Positions 35,307-44,867 are shown, counted from the stretch's first letter. The stretch is DNA of 60,623 bases from Pseudomonas sp. CAN1 (GCF_030462585.1 NZ_JASMRU010000018.1:56183-116805); one strand, 5' to 3'. The notes: generated by a model not told the origin, from the letters alone. Numbers and translations: made by a program.

Positions 35307-35326
35307 TCAGCAGCGCAACGAAGCGT

Positions 35327-36106
35327 TCACTGGCGCATGCCACGCCCGCTCACCAGCAGGCGCACGCAGAAGATGTACAGCAGCACGGTCGCCACCAGCA
35401 TGAAGATCACCGCCGTGCCGATGCGGATGTCGGACACGCCGAGGATGCCGTAGCGGAAGGCGTTGACCATGTGCAGGATCGGGTTGGCCAGCGACACCGT
35501 CTGCCAGAACGGCGGCAGCAGCTTGATCGAATAGAACACCCCGCCCAGGTACGTCAGCGGCGTCAACACAAAGGTCGGGATGATCGAGATGTCGTCGAAG
35601 TTGCGCGCGAACACCGCGTTGACGAAACCACCCATGGAGAAGATCGCTGCGGTCAGCACCACCACCAGCACGGTGATGCCGATGTGGTGGATCTGCAGGT
35701 CGGTGAAGAACAGCGACAGGAAGGTGACGATCACCCCCACCGCCAGCCCGCGCAGCACGCCGCCGCAGACGAAGCCGAGGAGGATGGTGTGCGGCGAAAC
35801 CGGCGATACCAGCAACTCTTCGATGTTGCGCTGGAACTTGCTGCCGAAGAAGCTCGACACCACGTTGCCGTAGGAGTTGGTGATCACCGACATCATGATC
35901 AGCCCCGGCACGATGTACTGCATGTAGGTGAAGCCGCCCATATCGCCGATCTGCCGGCCGATCAGGTTGCCGAAGATGACGAAGTACAGAACCATGGTGA
36001 TTGCCGGCGGCAGCAGGGTCTGCGGCCAGATGCGCAGGAAACGGCGGACTTCGCGGTAGACGATGGTGTTGAGGGCGACCCAGTTGGCGCGCAGTTCGTG
36101 ACTCAT
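35327..36106 (-). CDS. ABC-2 type permease (YadH-like)
   Basis: A 259-aa inner-membrane protein with six hydrophobic helices and the ABC-2 signature region RNIEELLVSPVSPHTILLGF. A fourth-helix motif FSMGGFVNAVFARNFDDIS is shared with YadH. Its start overlaps the stop of the ATPase gene by four bases. Together they form an exporter of unknown substrate, found conserved in gammaproteobacteria. Confidence 0.91.
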   Translation of the reverse strand: MSHELRANWVALNTIVYREVRRFLRIWPQTLLPPAITMVLYFVIFGNLIGRQIGDMGGFTYMQYIVPGLIMMSVITNSYGNVVSSFFGSKFQRNIEELLVSPVSPHTILLGFVCGGVLRGLAVGVIVTFLSLFFTDLQIHHIGITVLVVVLTAAIFSMGGFVNAVFARNFDDISIIPTFVLTPLTYLGGVFYSIKLLPPFWQTVSLANPILHMVNAFRYGILGVSDIRIGTAVIFMLVATVLLYIFCVRLLVSGRGMRQ

Positions 36107-37035
36107 ACGGCCACCTTCGACAGATTCTTCTCCACCAGCGACACGAACAGTTCCTCCAGGCGGTTGCTCTTGTTGCGCAGGCTCAGCACCTGCAGGCCCT
36201 GGGCATTGAGCTGGACGAACAGCCCGTTGATGCCCAGCGACTTGTCCACCTGCACTTCCAGGGTGTGGTCATCCACCAGGCGCACCGGGTAGCCGTCCAG
36301 CTTCGGCGCCGCGCTCAGGGTGCCCTGCAGGTCGAGGTAGAAGGTCTCCACGTGCAGCTTGTTCAGCAGCTTGCGCATGCTGGTGTTCTCCACGATGGTG
36401 CCGTGGTCGATGATCGCGATGTTGCGGCACAGCTGCTCGGCCTCCTCCAGGTAGTGCGTGGTGAGGATGATGCTGATGCCTTCGCCGTTGAGCTCGGTGA
36501 GGAAGTTCCACATCGAGCGGCGCAGTTCGATGTCCACGCCGGCGGTGGGTTCGTCGAGGATCAGCAAGCGCGGCTCGTGCACCAGCGCGCGGGCGATCAT
36601 CAGGCGACGCTTCATGCCGCCGGAGAGTTCGCGGGAGGCGGAGTTGCGCTTGTCCCACAGGCCCAGCTGGGTCAGGTACTTCTCGGCGCGGCCCTTGGCC
36701 ACGCTCATCGGGATGCCGTAGTAGCCGGCCTGGGTGACGACGATGTCGAACACCTTCTCGAACTGGTTGAAGTTGAACTCCTGGGGCACCACGCCCAGGC
36801 AGCGCTTCAAGCCGTACGGGTCCTTGTCCAGGTCATGGCCGAACACGTTGACCGTGCCGCCGGTCTTGTTCACCAGGGTGGAAAGGATGCCGATGGTGGT
36901 GGATTTGCCGGCGCCGTTGGGGCCCAGCAAGGCAAAGAAATCACCCTCGGCGACGTCCAGATCGATGCCCTTGAGGGCCTGGAAACCGTTGCCGTAGGTC
37001 TTCGTCAGTTGACGGATGGACAGCGCGGAACTCAT
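36103..37035 (-). CDS. ABC transporter ATP-binding protein (YadG-like)
   Basis: A 310-aa protein. Walker A is LLGPNGAGKSTT, the signature is SRELSGGMKRRLMIAR, Walker B LLILDEPTAGVD and the H-loop LTTHYLEEAEQL. A C-terminal extension of about 80 residues is typical of drug/lipid exporters of the ABC-2 group. It starts at 37035. It is translationally coupled to the permease gene. Confidence 0.94.
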   Translation of the reverse strand: MSSALSIRQLTKTYGNGFQALKGIDLDVAEGDFFALLGPNGAGKSTTIGILSTLVNKTGGTVNVFGHDLDKDPYGLKRCLGVVPQEFNFNQFEKVFDIVVTQAGYYGIPMSVAKGRAEKYLTQLGLWDKRNSASRELSGGMKRRLMIARALVHEPRLLILDEPTAGVDIELRRSMWNFLTELNGEGISIILTTHYLEEAEQLCRNIAIIDHGTIVENTSMRKLLNKLHVETFYLDLQGTLSAAPKLDGYPVRLVDDHTLEVQVDKSLGINGLFVQLNAQGLQVLSLRNKSNRLEELFVSLVEKNLSKVAV

Positions 37036-37142
37036 GGGTATTCCCGTTGCAAGTCGGTGGAAAGACGCATGTCTTTGGAAAAAAGGCCTGCTTGATAAGG
37101 GTACGCCGCGAGGATTGCAACCTCCGCGGCACGCGCAGGCAT

Positions 37143-37760
37143 TCAGGTCAGGTCGGTCATCACCGCCGCACGGTAGGCCGGGCGCGCCTTCAGGCGTGCG
37201 TACCAGGCTTCGAGATGCGGCTGTGGCGGGCGCTCGATGGGCATTTCGAACCAAGCATAGATGAAGCTGCCCAGCGGAATGTCACCCATGCCCAATTGTT
37301 CACCGCTGAGATACGGCTGCTGCGCCAGCACCGCCTCGGGGACCGCCAGCAGGGCCACGCAGGTATCGATGGCGGCCTGGATGGCGGCAGGGTCGCGCTG
37401 CTCCGGCGGGGTGCGCAGGGTACCCCAGAACACGGTGCGGAACGGCGCGGCGAAGGACGAGGTGGTCCAGTCCATCCACTTCTCGGCGCTGGCGCGTTGC
37501 TGCAGGTCCTGCGGGTACAGGTCCGGGGCGTAGCGCGCGGCGAGGTAGCGGACGATGGTGTTGGACTCCCAGAGCACGAAGCCCTCGTCGTCCAGGGTCG
37601 GCACCACGCCGTTGGGGTTCAGCGCGCGATAAGGCGCATCGTTGACCAGACCGAACGCACCGCCGGCGTCGATCCGCTCATAGGCCAGGCCCGCCTCTTC
37701 CGCGCACCAGAGCGCCTTGCGCACGTTGGAGGAATTCTTCCTGCCCCAGATCTTGAGCAT
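37143..37760 (-). CDS. Glutathione S-transferase family protein
   Basis: A 205-aa protein. The thioredoxin-like N-domain begins MLKIWGRKNSSNVRKALW, with the Ser at 10/11 as likely GSH-activating residue, followed by GVVPTLDDEGFVLWESNTIV, the glutathione-binding loop. The helical C-domain is complete. Its place downstream of a transglutaminase-like gene on the same strand (179-base gap) suggests independent transcription. Substrate unknown. Confidence 0.93.
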   Translation of the reverse strand: MLKIWGRKNSSNVRKALWCAEEAGLAYERIDAGGAFGLVNDAPYRALNPNGVVPTLDDEGFVLWESNTIVRYLAARYAPDLYPQDLQQRASAEKWMDWTTSSFAAPFRTVFWGTLRTPPEQRDPAAIQAAIDTCVALLAVPEAVLAQQPYLSGEQLGMGDIPLGSFIYAWFEMPIERPPQPHLEAWYARLKARPAYRAAVMTDLT

Positions 37761-37939
37761 GCTGCGCCTCTCTTGTTGTCGTCATTCGATGGCATCGCAT
37801 CTCGCGGACACGATTTCGGATGACGGCACCCTACCGGCTAAGGCGCGAGGAAAAAAGACACACGTACTGATGGTTACTATCGATTGCTTTCATGGGCGAA
37901 TGCTCATGGACAATTGCCTGCATGCGGCGGTTGGCTTTC

Positions 37940-38596
37940 CTATTTTGCCGCCTCGCTGCGCATGTCGCCCTCCAGCGGCGCGTCCTCGCCGGTGAACAGG
38001 TGCGGGTAGCACTGTTTCAGATAGCCGAAGAAGAACTCCTCGGGCACATCGGGGAACTGGCCATGGTCGCGCAGGTACTCCATGTGCCGCTCGCCGTCGC
38101 GGTTGAACGGGTGGAAGACGCTGTCGTTGCGCCCATCGAACTCCAGCGGCAGCACGCCGAAGGCCTCGCACAGGCCGATGTCGAAGGCCGGCGTGGCCTT
38201 GACCCAGCGGCCTTCGAGGAACAACTCGGTATAGCCGTGCATGGCGAACACCTCGCTGCGCAGCAGTTCCAGCAGGCGCGGCGTTGCCAGGTGGTTCTTA
38301 ACGTCGGCCAGGCCGATGCGTGCGGGGATGCCGCAATGCCGGGCGCAGGCCGCCAGGAGCGTGGCCTTGGGCACGCAATAGGACTGCCCGGCCTCCAGCG
38401 CATGGCTGGCCTTGAGCGTCTGCGGGTCGCGGCTGAACACGTAGGGGTTGTAGCGAATCTCATCGCGCACGGCGAAATACAGGGCCACCGCCTGCTCCAG
38501 CGGCGTGCCGCCATCGCCCCGATGATTTAGAGCGAACTCGATTACCCGGGGGTGGTCACTATCAACGAAGCGGCTGGGCTTGAGGTATTGCTGCAT
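37940..38596 (-). CDS. Transglutaminase-like cysteine protease-fold protein
   Basis: A 218-aa protein with the papain-like triad C74 (QSYCVPKATLL), H120 (AMHGYTELFLEGRW) and D139 (TPAFDIGL). This is the bacterial transglutaminase-core family, usually amide hydrolases rather than crosslinkers. No signal peptide, so cytoplasmic. No obvious functional neighbour. Confidence 0.88.
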   Translation of the reverse strand: MQQYLKPSRFVDSDHPRVIEFALNHRGDGGTPLEQAVALYFAVRDEIRYNPYVFSRDPQTLKASHALEAGQSYCVPKATLLAACARHCGIPARIGLADVKNHLATPRLLELLRSEVFAMHGYTELFLEGRWVKATPAFDIGLCEAFGVLPLEFDGRNDSVFHPFNRDGERHMEYLRDHGQFPDVPEEFFFGYLKQCYPHLFTGEDAPLEGDMRSEAAK

Positions 38597-38844
38597 GGCG
38601 CTGTCTCCGGGCGTTTCGTCCTTGATGGCGCGCTCAGTCTAACCAGTGCCGACGCCTGCCCGACAAGGCGATCCGGCCAAGCTGTCCGGCCATGCGGCCA
38701 TCGGTCCGATTCGCCCAGCTAAGCTTCCGGTGCACTGTGGCACGGGCTCCCACCGGGAAAACCTGCCGCTGTGTTCGCGCACTTTTGTCACCAAGCCCGC
38801 CGCGGCCTGCGGTCGCCGGGGCTGGCTGTCATGGAGGAATCCGC

Positions 38845-41310
38845 ATGCTGCTCGTCTGGTTACTCGTCCTGATCCTCGGCGTCGCCTGGCTCGCGCACCG
38901 TCGCGCTGCGCCCCTCAAGGCACTCGGCATAGTCGCCGTGTACCTCGCACTGATGAGCCTGTTCAGCCACGCCCATGGCTGGATGGTGCTGTTGTGGCTG
39001 CTCTGGGCCGTGGTCGCGGTGACCATTCTGGCCACCGACCTGCGCCGCAGCCTGTTCACCTCGCGGCTGTTCGCCTGGTTCAAGAAGACCCTGCCGCCAA
39101 TGTCCGAAACCGAGCGCGAGGCCATCGAGGCCGGCACCGTCTGGTGGGATGGCCAGCTGTTCAGCGGCCGTCCGGACTGGCATACCCTGCTGGGCTACCC
39201 CAAGGCACAACTGACCGAAGAGGAGCAGGCCTTCGTCGACGGCCCCACCGAACAGCTGTGCGCGATGATCAACGACTACCAGGTCGGCAAGGACATGGAC
39301 CTGCCGCCTGAAGCCTGGGCCTACATCAAGAGCCAGGGCTTCTTCGGCCTGATCATTCCGAAGGAATTCGGCGGCAAGGGCTTCTCCGCCTTCGCCCACT
39401 CCCAGGTGGTGATGAAGCTCGCCACCCGCAGCGGCGACCTCGCCTCCACCGTGATGGTGCCCAACTCCCTCGGCCCGGCCGAACTGCTGCTGCACTACGG
39501 CACCGACGCCCAGCGCCAGCGCTACCTGCCGCGCCTCGCCACTGGCGACGAGATTCCCTGCTTCGCCCTGACCAGCCCGCAGGCCGGCTCCGATGCCGGC
39601 GGCATGACTGACGTCGGCGTGGTCTGCAAGGGCCAGTGGGAAGGCGAGGAAGTCATCGGCCTGCGCCTGACCTGGGAAAAGCGCTACATCACCCTCGGCC
39701 CGGTGGCCACCCTCCTCGGCCTGGCCTTCAAGTGCCACGACCCGGACCACCTGCTGGGCGAGGAAGAAGACCTTGGCATCACCCTGGCGCTGATCCCCAC
39801 CGACACCGACGGCGTGCAGATCGGCCGCCGCCACGTGCCCCTGGGCGCCGCCTTCATGAACGGCCCCAACTCCGGCAAGGACGTGTTCGTGCCGCTGGAG
39901 TACATCATCGGCGGCCAGGAAATGATCGGCAAAGGCTGGATGATGCTGATGAACTGCCTGTCGGTGGGACGCTCGATCTCCCTGCCGGCAGTGGGCACCA
40001 GCGCGGCCAAGGCCGGCAGCTACGTCAGTGGCCGCTACGCCCAGGTGCGCGAGCAGTTCAACGTGCCGCTGTCGGCCTTCGAAGGCATCCAGGAAGCCCT
40101 CGCGCGCATCGGCGGCAACGCCTGGATGATGGACAGCGCACGCATCCTCACCGCCAACGCGGTGGACCTGGGCGAGAAGCCCTCGGTGCTCTCGGCCATC
40201 CTCAAGTACCACCTCACCGAGCGCGGCCGCGAATGTATCGCCCACGCCATGGATATCCACGGCGGCAAGGGCATCATCCTCGGCCCGAACAACTACCTGG
40301 GCCGCTCCTGGCAGGCCGCGCCGATCTTCATCACCGTCGAGGGCGCCAACATCCTCTCGCGCAACCTGATGATCTTCGGCCAGGGCGCCATCCGCTGCCA
40401 TCCGTACGTGCTCAAGGAAATGGAACTGGCCCGCCGCGAGGACCAGGACCAGGCCGAACGCGAGTTCGACGAACTGCTGCTCAATCACATCGGCTTCGCC
40501 GTGAGCAATGCCGCCAGCAGCCTGCTGCTGGGCCTGGGCTTCGGCAGCTTCGACCAGGTGCCGGGCGATCGCATCAGCCGTCCGTACTACCGCGCGCTCA
40601 ACCGCCTGGCGGCGTCCTTCGCCCTCCTCGCCGACTTCAGCATGATGATGCTCGGCGGCGAGCTGAAGCGTCGCGAGCGCCTGTCCGCACGCCTGGGCGA
40701 TGCGCTGAGCCACCTCTACCTGGGCTCCGCCGCGCTCAAGCGCTACCACGACCTGGACAACCCCGACTACCTGCACCCACTGCTGCACTGGGCCATGGAG
40801 GAAAACCTGGAGAAGGCCGAAGCCGCCCTGGCCGACCTGATCGACAACTTCCCCAACCGCGCCTTCGCCTGCCTGCTGCGCGTGCTGGTGCTGCCGCTGG
40901 GCCGTCGTCACCGTGGCCCGAGCGATGCACTGGATGCGGAGATCGCCGAGATCCTCGGCCGCCCGCTGAGCGACCCGGCGTTGCAGGCGATCCTCGCCGG
41001 CGCGCATCTGCCCACTGACGCGGACGATCCGGTGGCCAAGCTCACCTTCGCCTACGACCAGCTCGCCGCTGCCGCGCCCCTGCAGAAGAAACTGCACAAG
41101 GCGCTCAAGGAGCACAGCGTCACTCCCAAGCCGGGCCAGTCGCCCATCGATGCCGCCGCCGAGGCGGGTGTGCTGGAAGCCGCGGAAGCGGAAACCCTGC
41201 ACGCCGCCGAACACGCACGCCGTGCAGTGATCGACGTGGACGACTTCTCGAAAGAGGAACTGGCCGGCAAGCACCAGCCCCAACCGGCAGCCACCGCCAG
41301 CCCGGACTGA
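38845..41310 (+). CDS. fadE: FadE-type acyl-CoA dehydrogenase, membrane-anchored
   Basis: An 821-aa protein in the length range of E. coli FadE. Three hydrophobic N-terminal segments (about 1-60) precede the catalytic region: IPKEFGGKGFSAF, FALTSPQAGSDAGGM (FAD loop) and MDIHGGKGIILGPNNYLG. It catalyses the first oxidation of fatty-acid beta-oxidation. A C-terminal domain of about 200 residues is FadE-specific. It starts at 38845 behind GGAGGAA; an upstream extension lacks coding character. A terminator follows at 41329-41354. Confidence 0.95.
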   Translation: MLLVWLLVLILGVAWLAHRRAAPLKALGIVAVYLALMSLFSHAHGWMVLLWLLWAVVAVTILATDLRRSLFTSRLFAWFKKTLPPMSETEREAIEAGTVWWDGQLFSGRPDWHTLLGYPKAQLTEEEQAFVDGPTEQLCAMINDYQVGKDMDLPPEAWAYIKSQGFFGLIIPKEFGGKGFSAFAHSQVVMKLATRSGDLASTVMVPNSLGPAELLLHYGTDAQRQRYLPRLATGDEIPCFALTSPQAGSDAGGMTDVGVVCKGQWEGEEVIGLRLTWEKRYITLGPVATLLGLAFKCHDPDHLLGEEEDLGITLALIPTDTDGVQIGRRHVPLGAAFMNGPNSGKDVFVPLEYIIGGQEMIGKGWMMLMNCLSVGRSISLPAVGTSAAKAGSYVSGRYAQVREQFNVPLSAFEGIQEALARIGGNAWMMDSARILTANAVDLGEKPSVLSAILKYHLTERGRECIAHAMDIHGGKGIILGPNNYLGRSWQAAPIFITVEGANILSRNLMIFGQGAIRCHPYVLKEMELARREDQDQAEREFDELLLNHIGFAVSNAASSLLLGLGFGSFDQVPGDRISRPYYRALNRLAASFALLADFSMMMLGGELKRRERLSARLGDALSHLYLGSAALKRYHDLDNPDYLHPLLHWAMEENLEKAEAALADLIDNFPNRAFACLLRVLVLPLGRRHRGPSDALDAEIAEILGRPLSDPALQAILAGAHLPTDADDPVAKLTFAYDQLAAAAPLQKKLHKALKEHSVTPKPGQSPIDAAAEAGVLEAAEAETLHAAEHARRAVIDVDDFSKEELAGKHQPQPAATASPD

Positions 41311-41328
41311 TCCACCACCTCACGCACT

Positions 41329-41354
41329 GGGCGCCTTCGGGCGCCCTTTTTTTG
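41329..41354 (+). terminator. Intrinsic terminator of fadE
   Basis: GGGCGCC-TTCG-GGCGCCC hairpin followed by seven T. Confidence 0.92.
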
Positions 41355-41427
41355 TCCGACGCACAGCAATACCGCGAGCGGCCAACAGGTGCACACTGGG
41401 AGCATCACCGTCATGGAGAGCCGCACC

Positions 41428-41844
41428 ATGCGCCGATACCTGATCCCCATGCTGCTCGCCCTGCTGGCCGGCAGCGCCCAAGCCGATCCCTGGCTCTACC
41501 CCAGCCAGCCGCGCCCGGCGCCAGCGCCCAGCCCGATCATCGAGCCGATCCAGCAACAGCAGGACAGCCTGCGCCGCCAGCAGCAGCTGCGGCAGAACGA
41601 GCTGGACCGCCAGCGCCTGGATTACGAAGACCAGCGCCTGCAACTGCAGCAGCAGAACCTGCAGCGCGAGCAGGACAACCAGCGCCGCTGGAACGAACAG
41701 CGGCGGCAGAGCGACCAACTGATCCAGCGGCAGAAGAACGACCTGCAGCAACAGCAACTGCAACAGCAGCAGCGCCTGCTCGACCAGCAACGCCAGCAGA
41801 TCAACAACCAGCGCCGGCAGACCCTGTCGCAACCGCTGCGCTGA
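41428..41844 (+). CDS. Gln/Arg-rich periplasmic coiled-coil protein
   Basis: A 138-aa protein. The signal peptide is MRRYLIPMLLALLAGSAQA, then a Pro-rich stretch (about 23-42) and about 90 residues made mainly of Q, R, L, N and D in heptad-like order (QQQQDSLRRQQQLRQNELD). It starts at 41428 with GGAGAG upstream. The composition is low complexity, so homology searches may mislead. I do not recognise a function; a structural or scaffolding role in the envelope is possible. Confidence 0.75.
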   Translation: MRRYLIPMLLALLAGSAQADPWLYPSQPRPAPAPSPIIEPIQQQQDSLRRQQQLRQNELDRQRLDYEDQRLQLQQQNLQREQDNQRRWNEQRRQSDQLIQRQKNDLQQQQLQQQQRLLDQQRQQINNQRRQTLSQPLR

Positions 41845-41915
41845 TCGCAGCGGCGGCCGGGCCGGCAACCCGATATACTCCCCGGCCGTTTGCACACAGC
41901 TCCAGAGGACACCCC

Positions 41916-42326
41916 ATGGCCAGCGCCTATCTCGACCACCACATCGCCCTGCTCAACCACCTGCGCATGATCCTTGGCGCCCTGGGCGAAGCCGAGCAGG
42001 TTCCCGAGGACAACCACGGCCTGTTCCTCGAACGCTTCGACGAGCTGCTGGTGGAATTGCCGCGCGACCCGGAAGGCGCGCAGTACCTGGGCCAGGACCT
42101 GATCAGCCAGATCTTCCACCGCTACCCGCAGATCGCCCACCTGATCCCCCGCGACCTGCTGTGGTTCTTCGGCGGCGACTGCCTTCATTACATGCCCGAC
42201 GAAGAGCTGCAGATGTACCAGCAACTCGACGAGCGCCGCTTCGAGGCCGAGGAAAACGGCGAGCCGTTCGACTGGAACGCCGAGAAGCGCCTGCTGGCCC
42301 TGCCGGACGACACGCCCAAGCACTGA
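41916..42326 (+). CDS. Conserved hypothetical protein, PA2817-like
   Basis: A 136-aa soluble, acidic, mostly helical protein (MASAYLDHHIALLNHLRMIL) with a conserved aromatic centre DLLWFFGGDCLHYMPDEEL. It starts at 41916 with CAGAGGAC upstream. It belongs to a small Pseudomonas family with no assigned role, found beside fadE as in P. aeruginosa from memory. Confidence 0.8.
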   Translation: MASAYLDHHIALLNHLRMILGALGEAEQVPEDNHGLFLERFDELLVELPRDPEGAQYLGQDLISQIFHRYPQIAHLIPRDLLWFFGGDCLHYMPDEELQMYQQLDERRFEAEENGEPFDWNAEKRLLALPDDTPKH

Positions 42327-42471
42327 TGCTCCAGACGGCGCGGCGCCTGCCGCCGCGCCACGGACGTTCTGTCCAGCGCACTACCCCGTCCGGTTGACAA
42401 ACTGACAAGGACACCCCGCCGCCCCGCCCGTAGCCTTTTGTTACTTTTCCAACACAAAGGCAGGGAACGTC

Positions 42472-42993
42472 ATGCTCAGCTTCAAGATCTCGCAAGGGGC
42501 CCACGACAAGGTCCGCCGCGTCTCCAGCATCATCTGCACCCTCTTCGCCATCGGCTTCGTCATCGTGATGTGCCTCACTGCCATCGGCGACCACCTGCGC
42601 GCCAAGCGCATCCTCGCCGACCACTCGGTGGTCAGCGCTCCGCTGGCCCTGGACAACGTCACCGAGGAGCGCGGCCGCCGCGGACGCACCAAGGAGATGT
42701 ACCACTTCACCTACCAGTTCGAGGTGAAGGGCCAGCCCTACATCGGTCGCTTCGACGTCGCCGGCAGCAACGTCGACAATTACCCCGAAGGCAGCCTGCT
42801 GCAGATCGCCTACTCCAATGCCGACCCGGCGCACTTCGACCGCCTCGACCGCCTGGAGAATCTTGCCGATACCGGCGGCGTGTTCACCCGCCTGGGCGTG
42901 GGCGTGCTGGGCGCCGCGCTGATCAGCTTCATCATCCACCTGCTGGCGACCCGCCGCCTCTTCGTACCCCGCGAGGAGCCGGCGGCGGCCTGA
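42472..42993 (+). CDS. Membrane protein, DUF3592-like
   Basis: A 173-aa protein with a membrane helix near the N-terminus (about 19-40), a soluble beta-rich domain (YHFTYQFEVKGQPYIGRFDV) and a second helix (about 145-163) with a short C-terminal tail. This two-helix layout around a beta domain matches DUF3592 proteins. Function unknown. A terminator follows at 43001-43030. Confidence 0.75.
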   Translation: MLSFKISQGAHDKVRRVSSIICTLFAIGFVIVMCLTAIGDHLRAKRILADHSVVSAPLALDNVTEERGRRGRTKEMYHFTYQFEVKGQPYIGRFDVAGSNVDNYPEGSLLQIAYSNADPAHFDRLDRLENLADTGGVFTRLGVGVLGAALISFIIHLLATRRLFVPREEPAAA

Positions 42994-43000
42994 TCCGCCA

Positions 43001-43030
43001 GCAAAAAAAGCCCGCATTCGCGGGCTTTTT
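43001..43030. terminator. Bidirectional intrinsic terminator
   Basis: AAAAAAAGCCCGC-ATTC-GCGGGCTTTTTT, between convergent genes. Confidence 0.93.
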
Positions 43031-43045
43031 TCATTGGCGGAAAGA

Positions 43046-44080
43046 TCAGTGCTGGGAAACCTCAGCCTCCTCCTTCTCCGGGAACAGCAGGCTCGCCAGG
43101 ATTCCCGCCGCCAGCACCACCAGCACGATGATCAGGCTGGTGTTGGCATCGATGCTGTAGCCATGGTGGAACAGGTGATCGGTAGCGTTCAGGCCGAGCT
43201 TGGCGGCGATGAAGAACAGCAGCACGATCACCGCCTTCTCCAGGTGCACCAGGTAGCGCTTCAGTGCTTCGAGTACGAAGTACAGGGTACGCAGGCCGAG
43301 GATGGCGAACAGCATGGCCGAGTAGACGATCAGCGGCTCGCGGCTGACCGCGATCACCGCCGGCACCGAGTCGAAGGCGAACAGCACGTCGGACACCTCC
43401 ACCACTACCAGGCAGAGGAACAGCGGCGTGGCGAACAGCGCGCCCTTGGCGGCGAGGCTGATGCCCTTGTTCTCAGGCTTGCGCACCTCGGTTTCGAGCT
43501 GCTGGCGAGCCACGAAGAAACGCCCGCCGAGAAGTTTCGGCCACACCGGGAACAGCTTGCTGGCGAAGCGGTAGGCAAGGTGCTTGGAATAGTCTTCCTC
43601 TTCATCGTCATCACCGCCGCCCTTGAGCATCATCACGCCGGTCCAGGCGACGATGGCCGCGAAGACGATCTCGACCCAGGGGCCGAACGTCAGCAGACCG
43701 GTACCGATGGCCACGAAGATGGCGCGGAACACGATGGCACCGATGATGCCCCAGTACAGTACGCGGTGACGCAGGCCGTCCGGCATCTTGAACCAGGCGA
43801 AGATGGCAATGAAGACGAACAGGTTGTCGACGCTCAGCACCTTCTCCAGCGCGTAGCCGGTAAGGAACAGGCTGGCGACCTGGGCGCCGTGCTGGACATA
43901 GAGAAAGCCGGCGAAGCCCAGGGAAATCGCCACCCAGAAGATCGACCAGGCGACCGCGCCGCCCAGGGTGATCGGCTTGTTGCCGCGGTGGGTGAACATG
44001 TCGAGCAGCAGCGCGGCCAGCGCCAGCCCGACGAAGACCGCGATGGTCAGCGGGGGAAAACCTATGTTTGTCAGTTCCAC
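43046..44080 (-). CDS. TerC/Alx-family membrane protein
   Basis: A 344-aa inner-membrane protein with nine or so helices. The two family motifs are LEKVLSVDNLFVFIAIF and VEVSDVLFAFDSVPAVIAVS, whose acidic residues line the metal pathway of Mn(II) exporters related to Alx. An acidic loop GGGDDDEEEDYSKH (about 155-168) may sense or bind cations. It lies 55 bases downstream of a HAD phosphatase gene on the same strand. I looked for a Mn/pH riboswitch ahead of it and saw none. Confidence 0.92.
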   Translation of the reverse strand: MELTNIGFPPLTIAVFVGLALAALLLDMFTHRGNKPITLGGAVAWSIFWVAISLGFAGFLYVQHGAQVASLFLTGYALEKVLSVDNLFVFIAIFAWFKMPDGLRHRVLYWGIIGAIVFRAIFVAIGTGLLTFGPWVEIVFAAIVAWTGVMMLKGGGDDDEEEDYSKHLAYRFASKLFPVWPKLLGGRFFVARQQLETEVRKPENKGISLAAKGALFATPLFLCLVVVEVSDVLFAFDSVPAVIAVSREPLIVYSAMLFAILGLRTLYFVLEALKRYLVHLEKAVIVLLFFIAAKLGLNATDHLFHHGYSIDANTSLIIVLVVLAAGILASLLFPEKEEAEVSQH

Positions 44081-44135
44081 GATTGCGAGTCTCGAAAGTG
44101 GGGGTTCGACCGGGCTGCCCCGGCCATGGGTCGGG

Positions 44136-44867
44136 TCAGGCGGCGGGCCGGTTCGGTCCGGGAGTTCGTCGCCAGGCGGGATGGAATACCCGCCAGTGCG
44201 GGTCGTGGGCGGCGCGCAGCAATGCGTGATCGCCAGAGGTATCGCCCCAGGCGCGCAGCCTGTAGCGAGCCAGGGAGCCGTACTTGGCCTCCAGTCGTAG
44301 AACCTTGTTTTCGCTGCGGCAGTTGCCGCCGAGCAGGCGACCGGTGAGGCGGCCGTCGTGTATCTCCAGCTCGGTGCCGATCAGGCCGACGCCCAGGCGT
44401 TCAGCGAAGGGTTTGAGCATCAGCGCCGGCGACGCGGAGCAAAGAGTGACCTCGGCGCCGGACCAGCGCTCGGCCGCGACGCCGCGCAAGCCGGTCGGGC
44501 GCATCAGATAGCGCCAGATGAACCGGCAATAGGCTTCGGCTCTGGACGACAGCCAACGCGCCTCGACGCCAGTGAGGAAGACGGCAATCAGGCGCGCCTT
44601 CAGCTCGTCACGGCCGATCTGGCGGAACAGGTAGCGCAGGGCAGGCAGCAGCAGTTTCGGCAAGCGACGCAGACAGCCGAAGGTGCCAAAGGCGAACCAG
44701 AGGAAAGGCAGGAAACTGTCGTGGCGGGTCAGGGTGCCGTCGAAGTCGAAGACCGACAGCACTACCTGCTTCTCGGCCACCGCCGCAACATCGGCAACAC
44801 CGCAAGCTGGCAGGTATTCGACGCGCAACGCCTCACTAAGGCCTGGCTGGGAATGGGGCGACGACAT
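44136..44867 (-). CDS. HAD-family hydrolase (SerB-like subfamily IB)
   Basis: A 243-aa protein. Motif I is VFDFDGTLTRHDSF with the nucleophilic Asp, motif II TLCSASPALML, and motif IV GDTSGDHALL. The helical cap (about 55-135) is of the type seen in HAD-IB phosphatases such as PSPase and CicA-like enzymes. It starts at 44867 with GAGG about 13 bases upstream. Substrate unknown; it may be co-transcribed with the TerC gene. Confidence 0.88.
   Translation of the reverse strand: MSSPHSQPGLSEALRVEYLPACGVADVAAVAEKQVVLSVFDFDGTLTRHDSFLPFLWFAFGTFGCLRRLPKLLLPALRYLFRQIGRDELKARLIAVFLTGVEARWLSSRAEAYCRFIWRYLMRPTGLRGVAAERWSGAEVTLCSASPALMLKPFAERLGVGLIGTELEIHDGRLTGRLLGGNCRSENKVLRLEAKYGSLARYRLRAWGDTSGDHALLRAAHDPHWRVFHPAWRRTPGPNRPAA

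Larger units (their letters stand above)
34947..35326. other. Repeat-rich intergenic region
   Basis: 380 bases between copS and the ABC operon, containing four REP-like units and a terminator, with no gene. Confidence 0.7.

Noticed and set aside
38860-41283. An 807-codon open frame opposite fadE
   Set aside because: Same cause: complementary reading of a high-GC gene, giving a His/Gln/Val/Ala-rich product without motifs.
44081-44135. Mn/pH riboswitch ahead of the TerC-family gene
   Set aside because: The gap to the upstream HAD gene is only 55 bases, too short for the yybP-ykoY fold, and no matching loops are visible.
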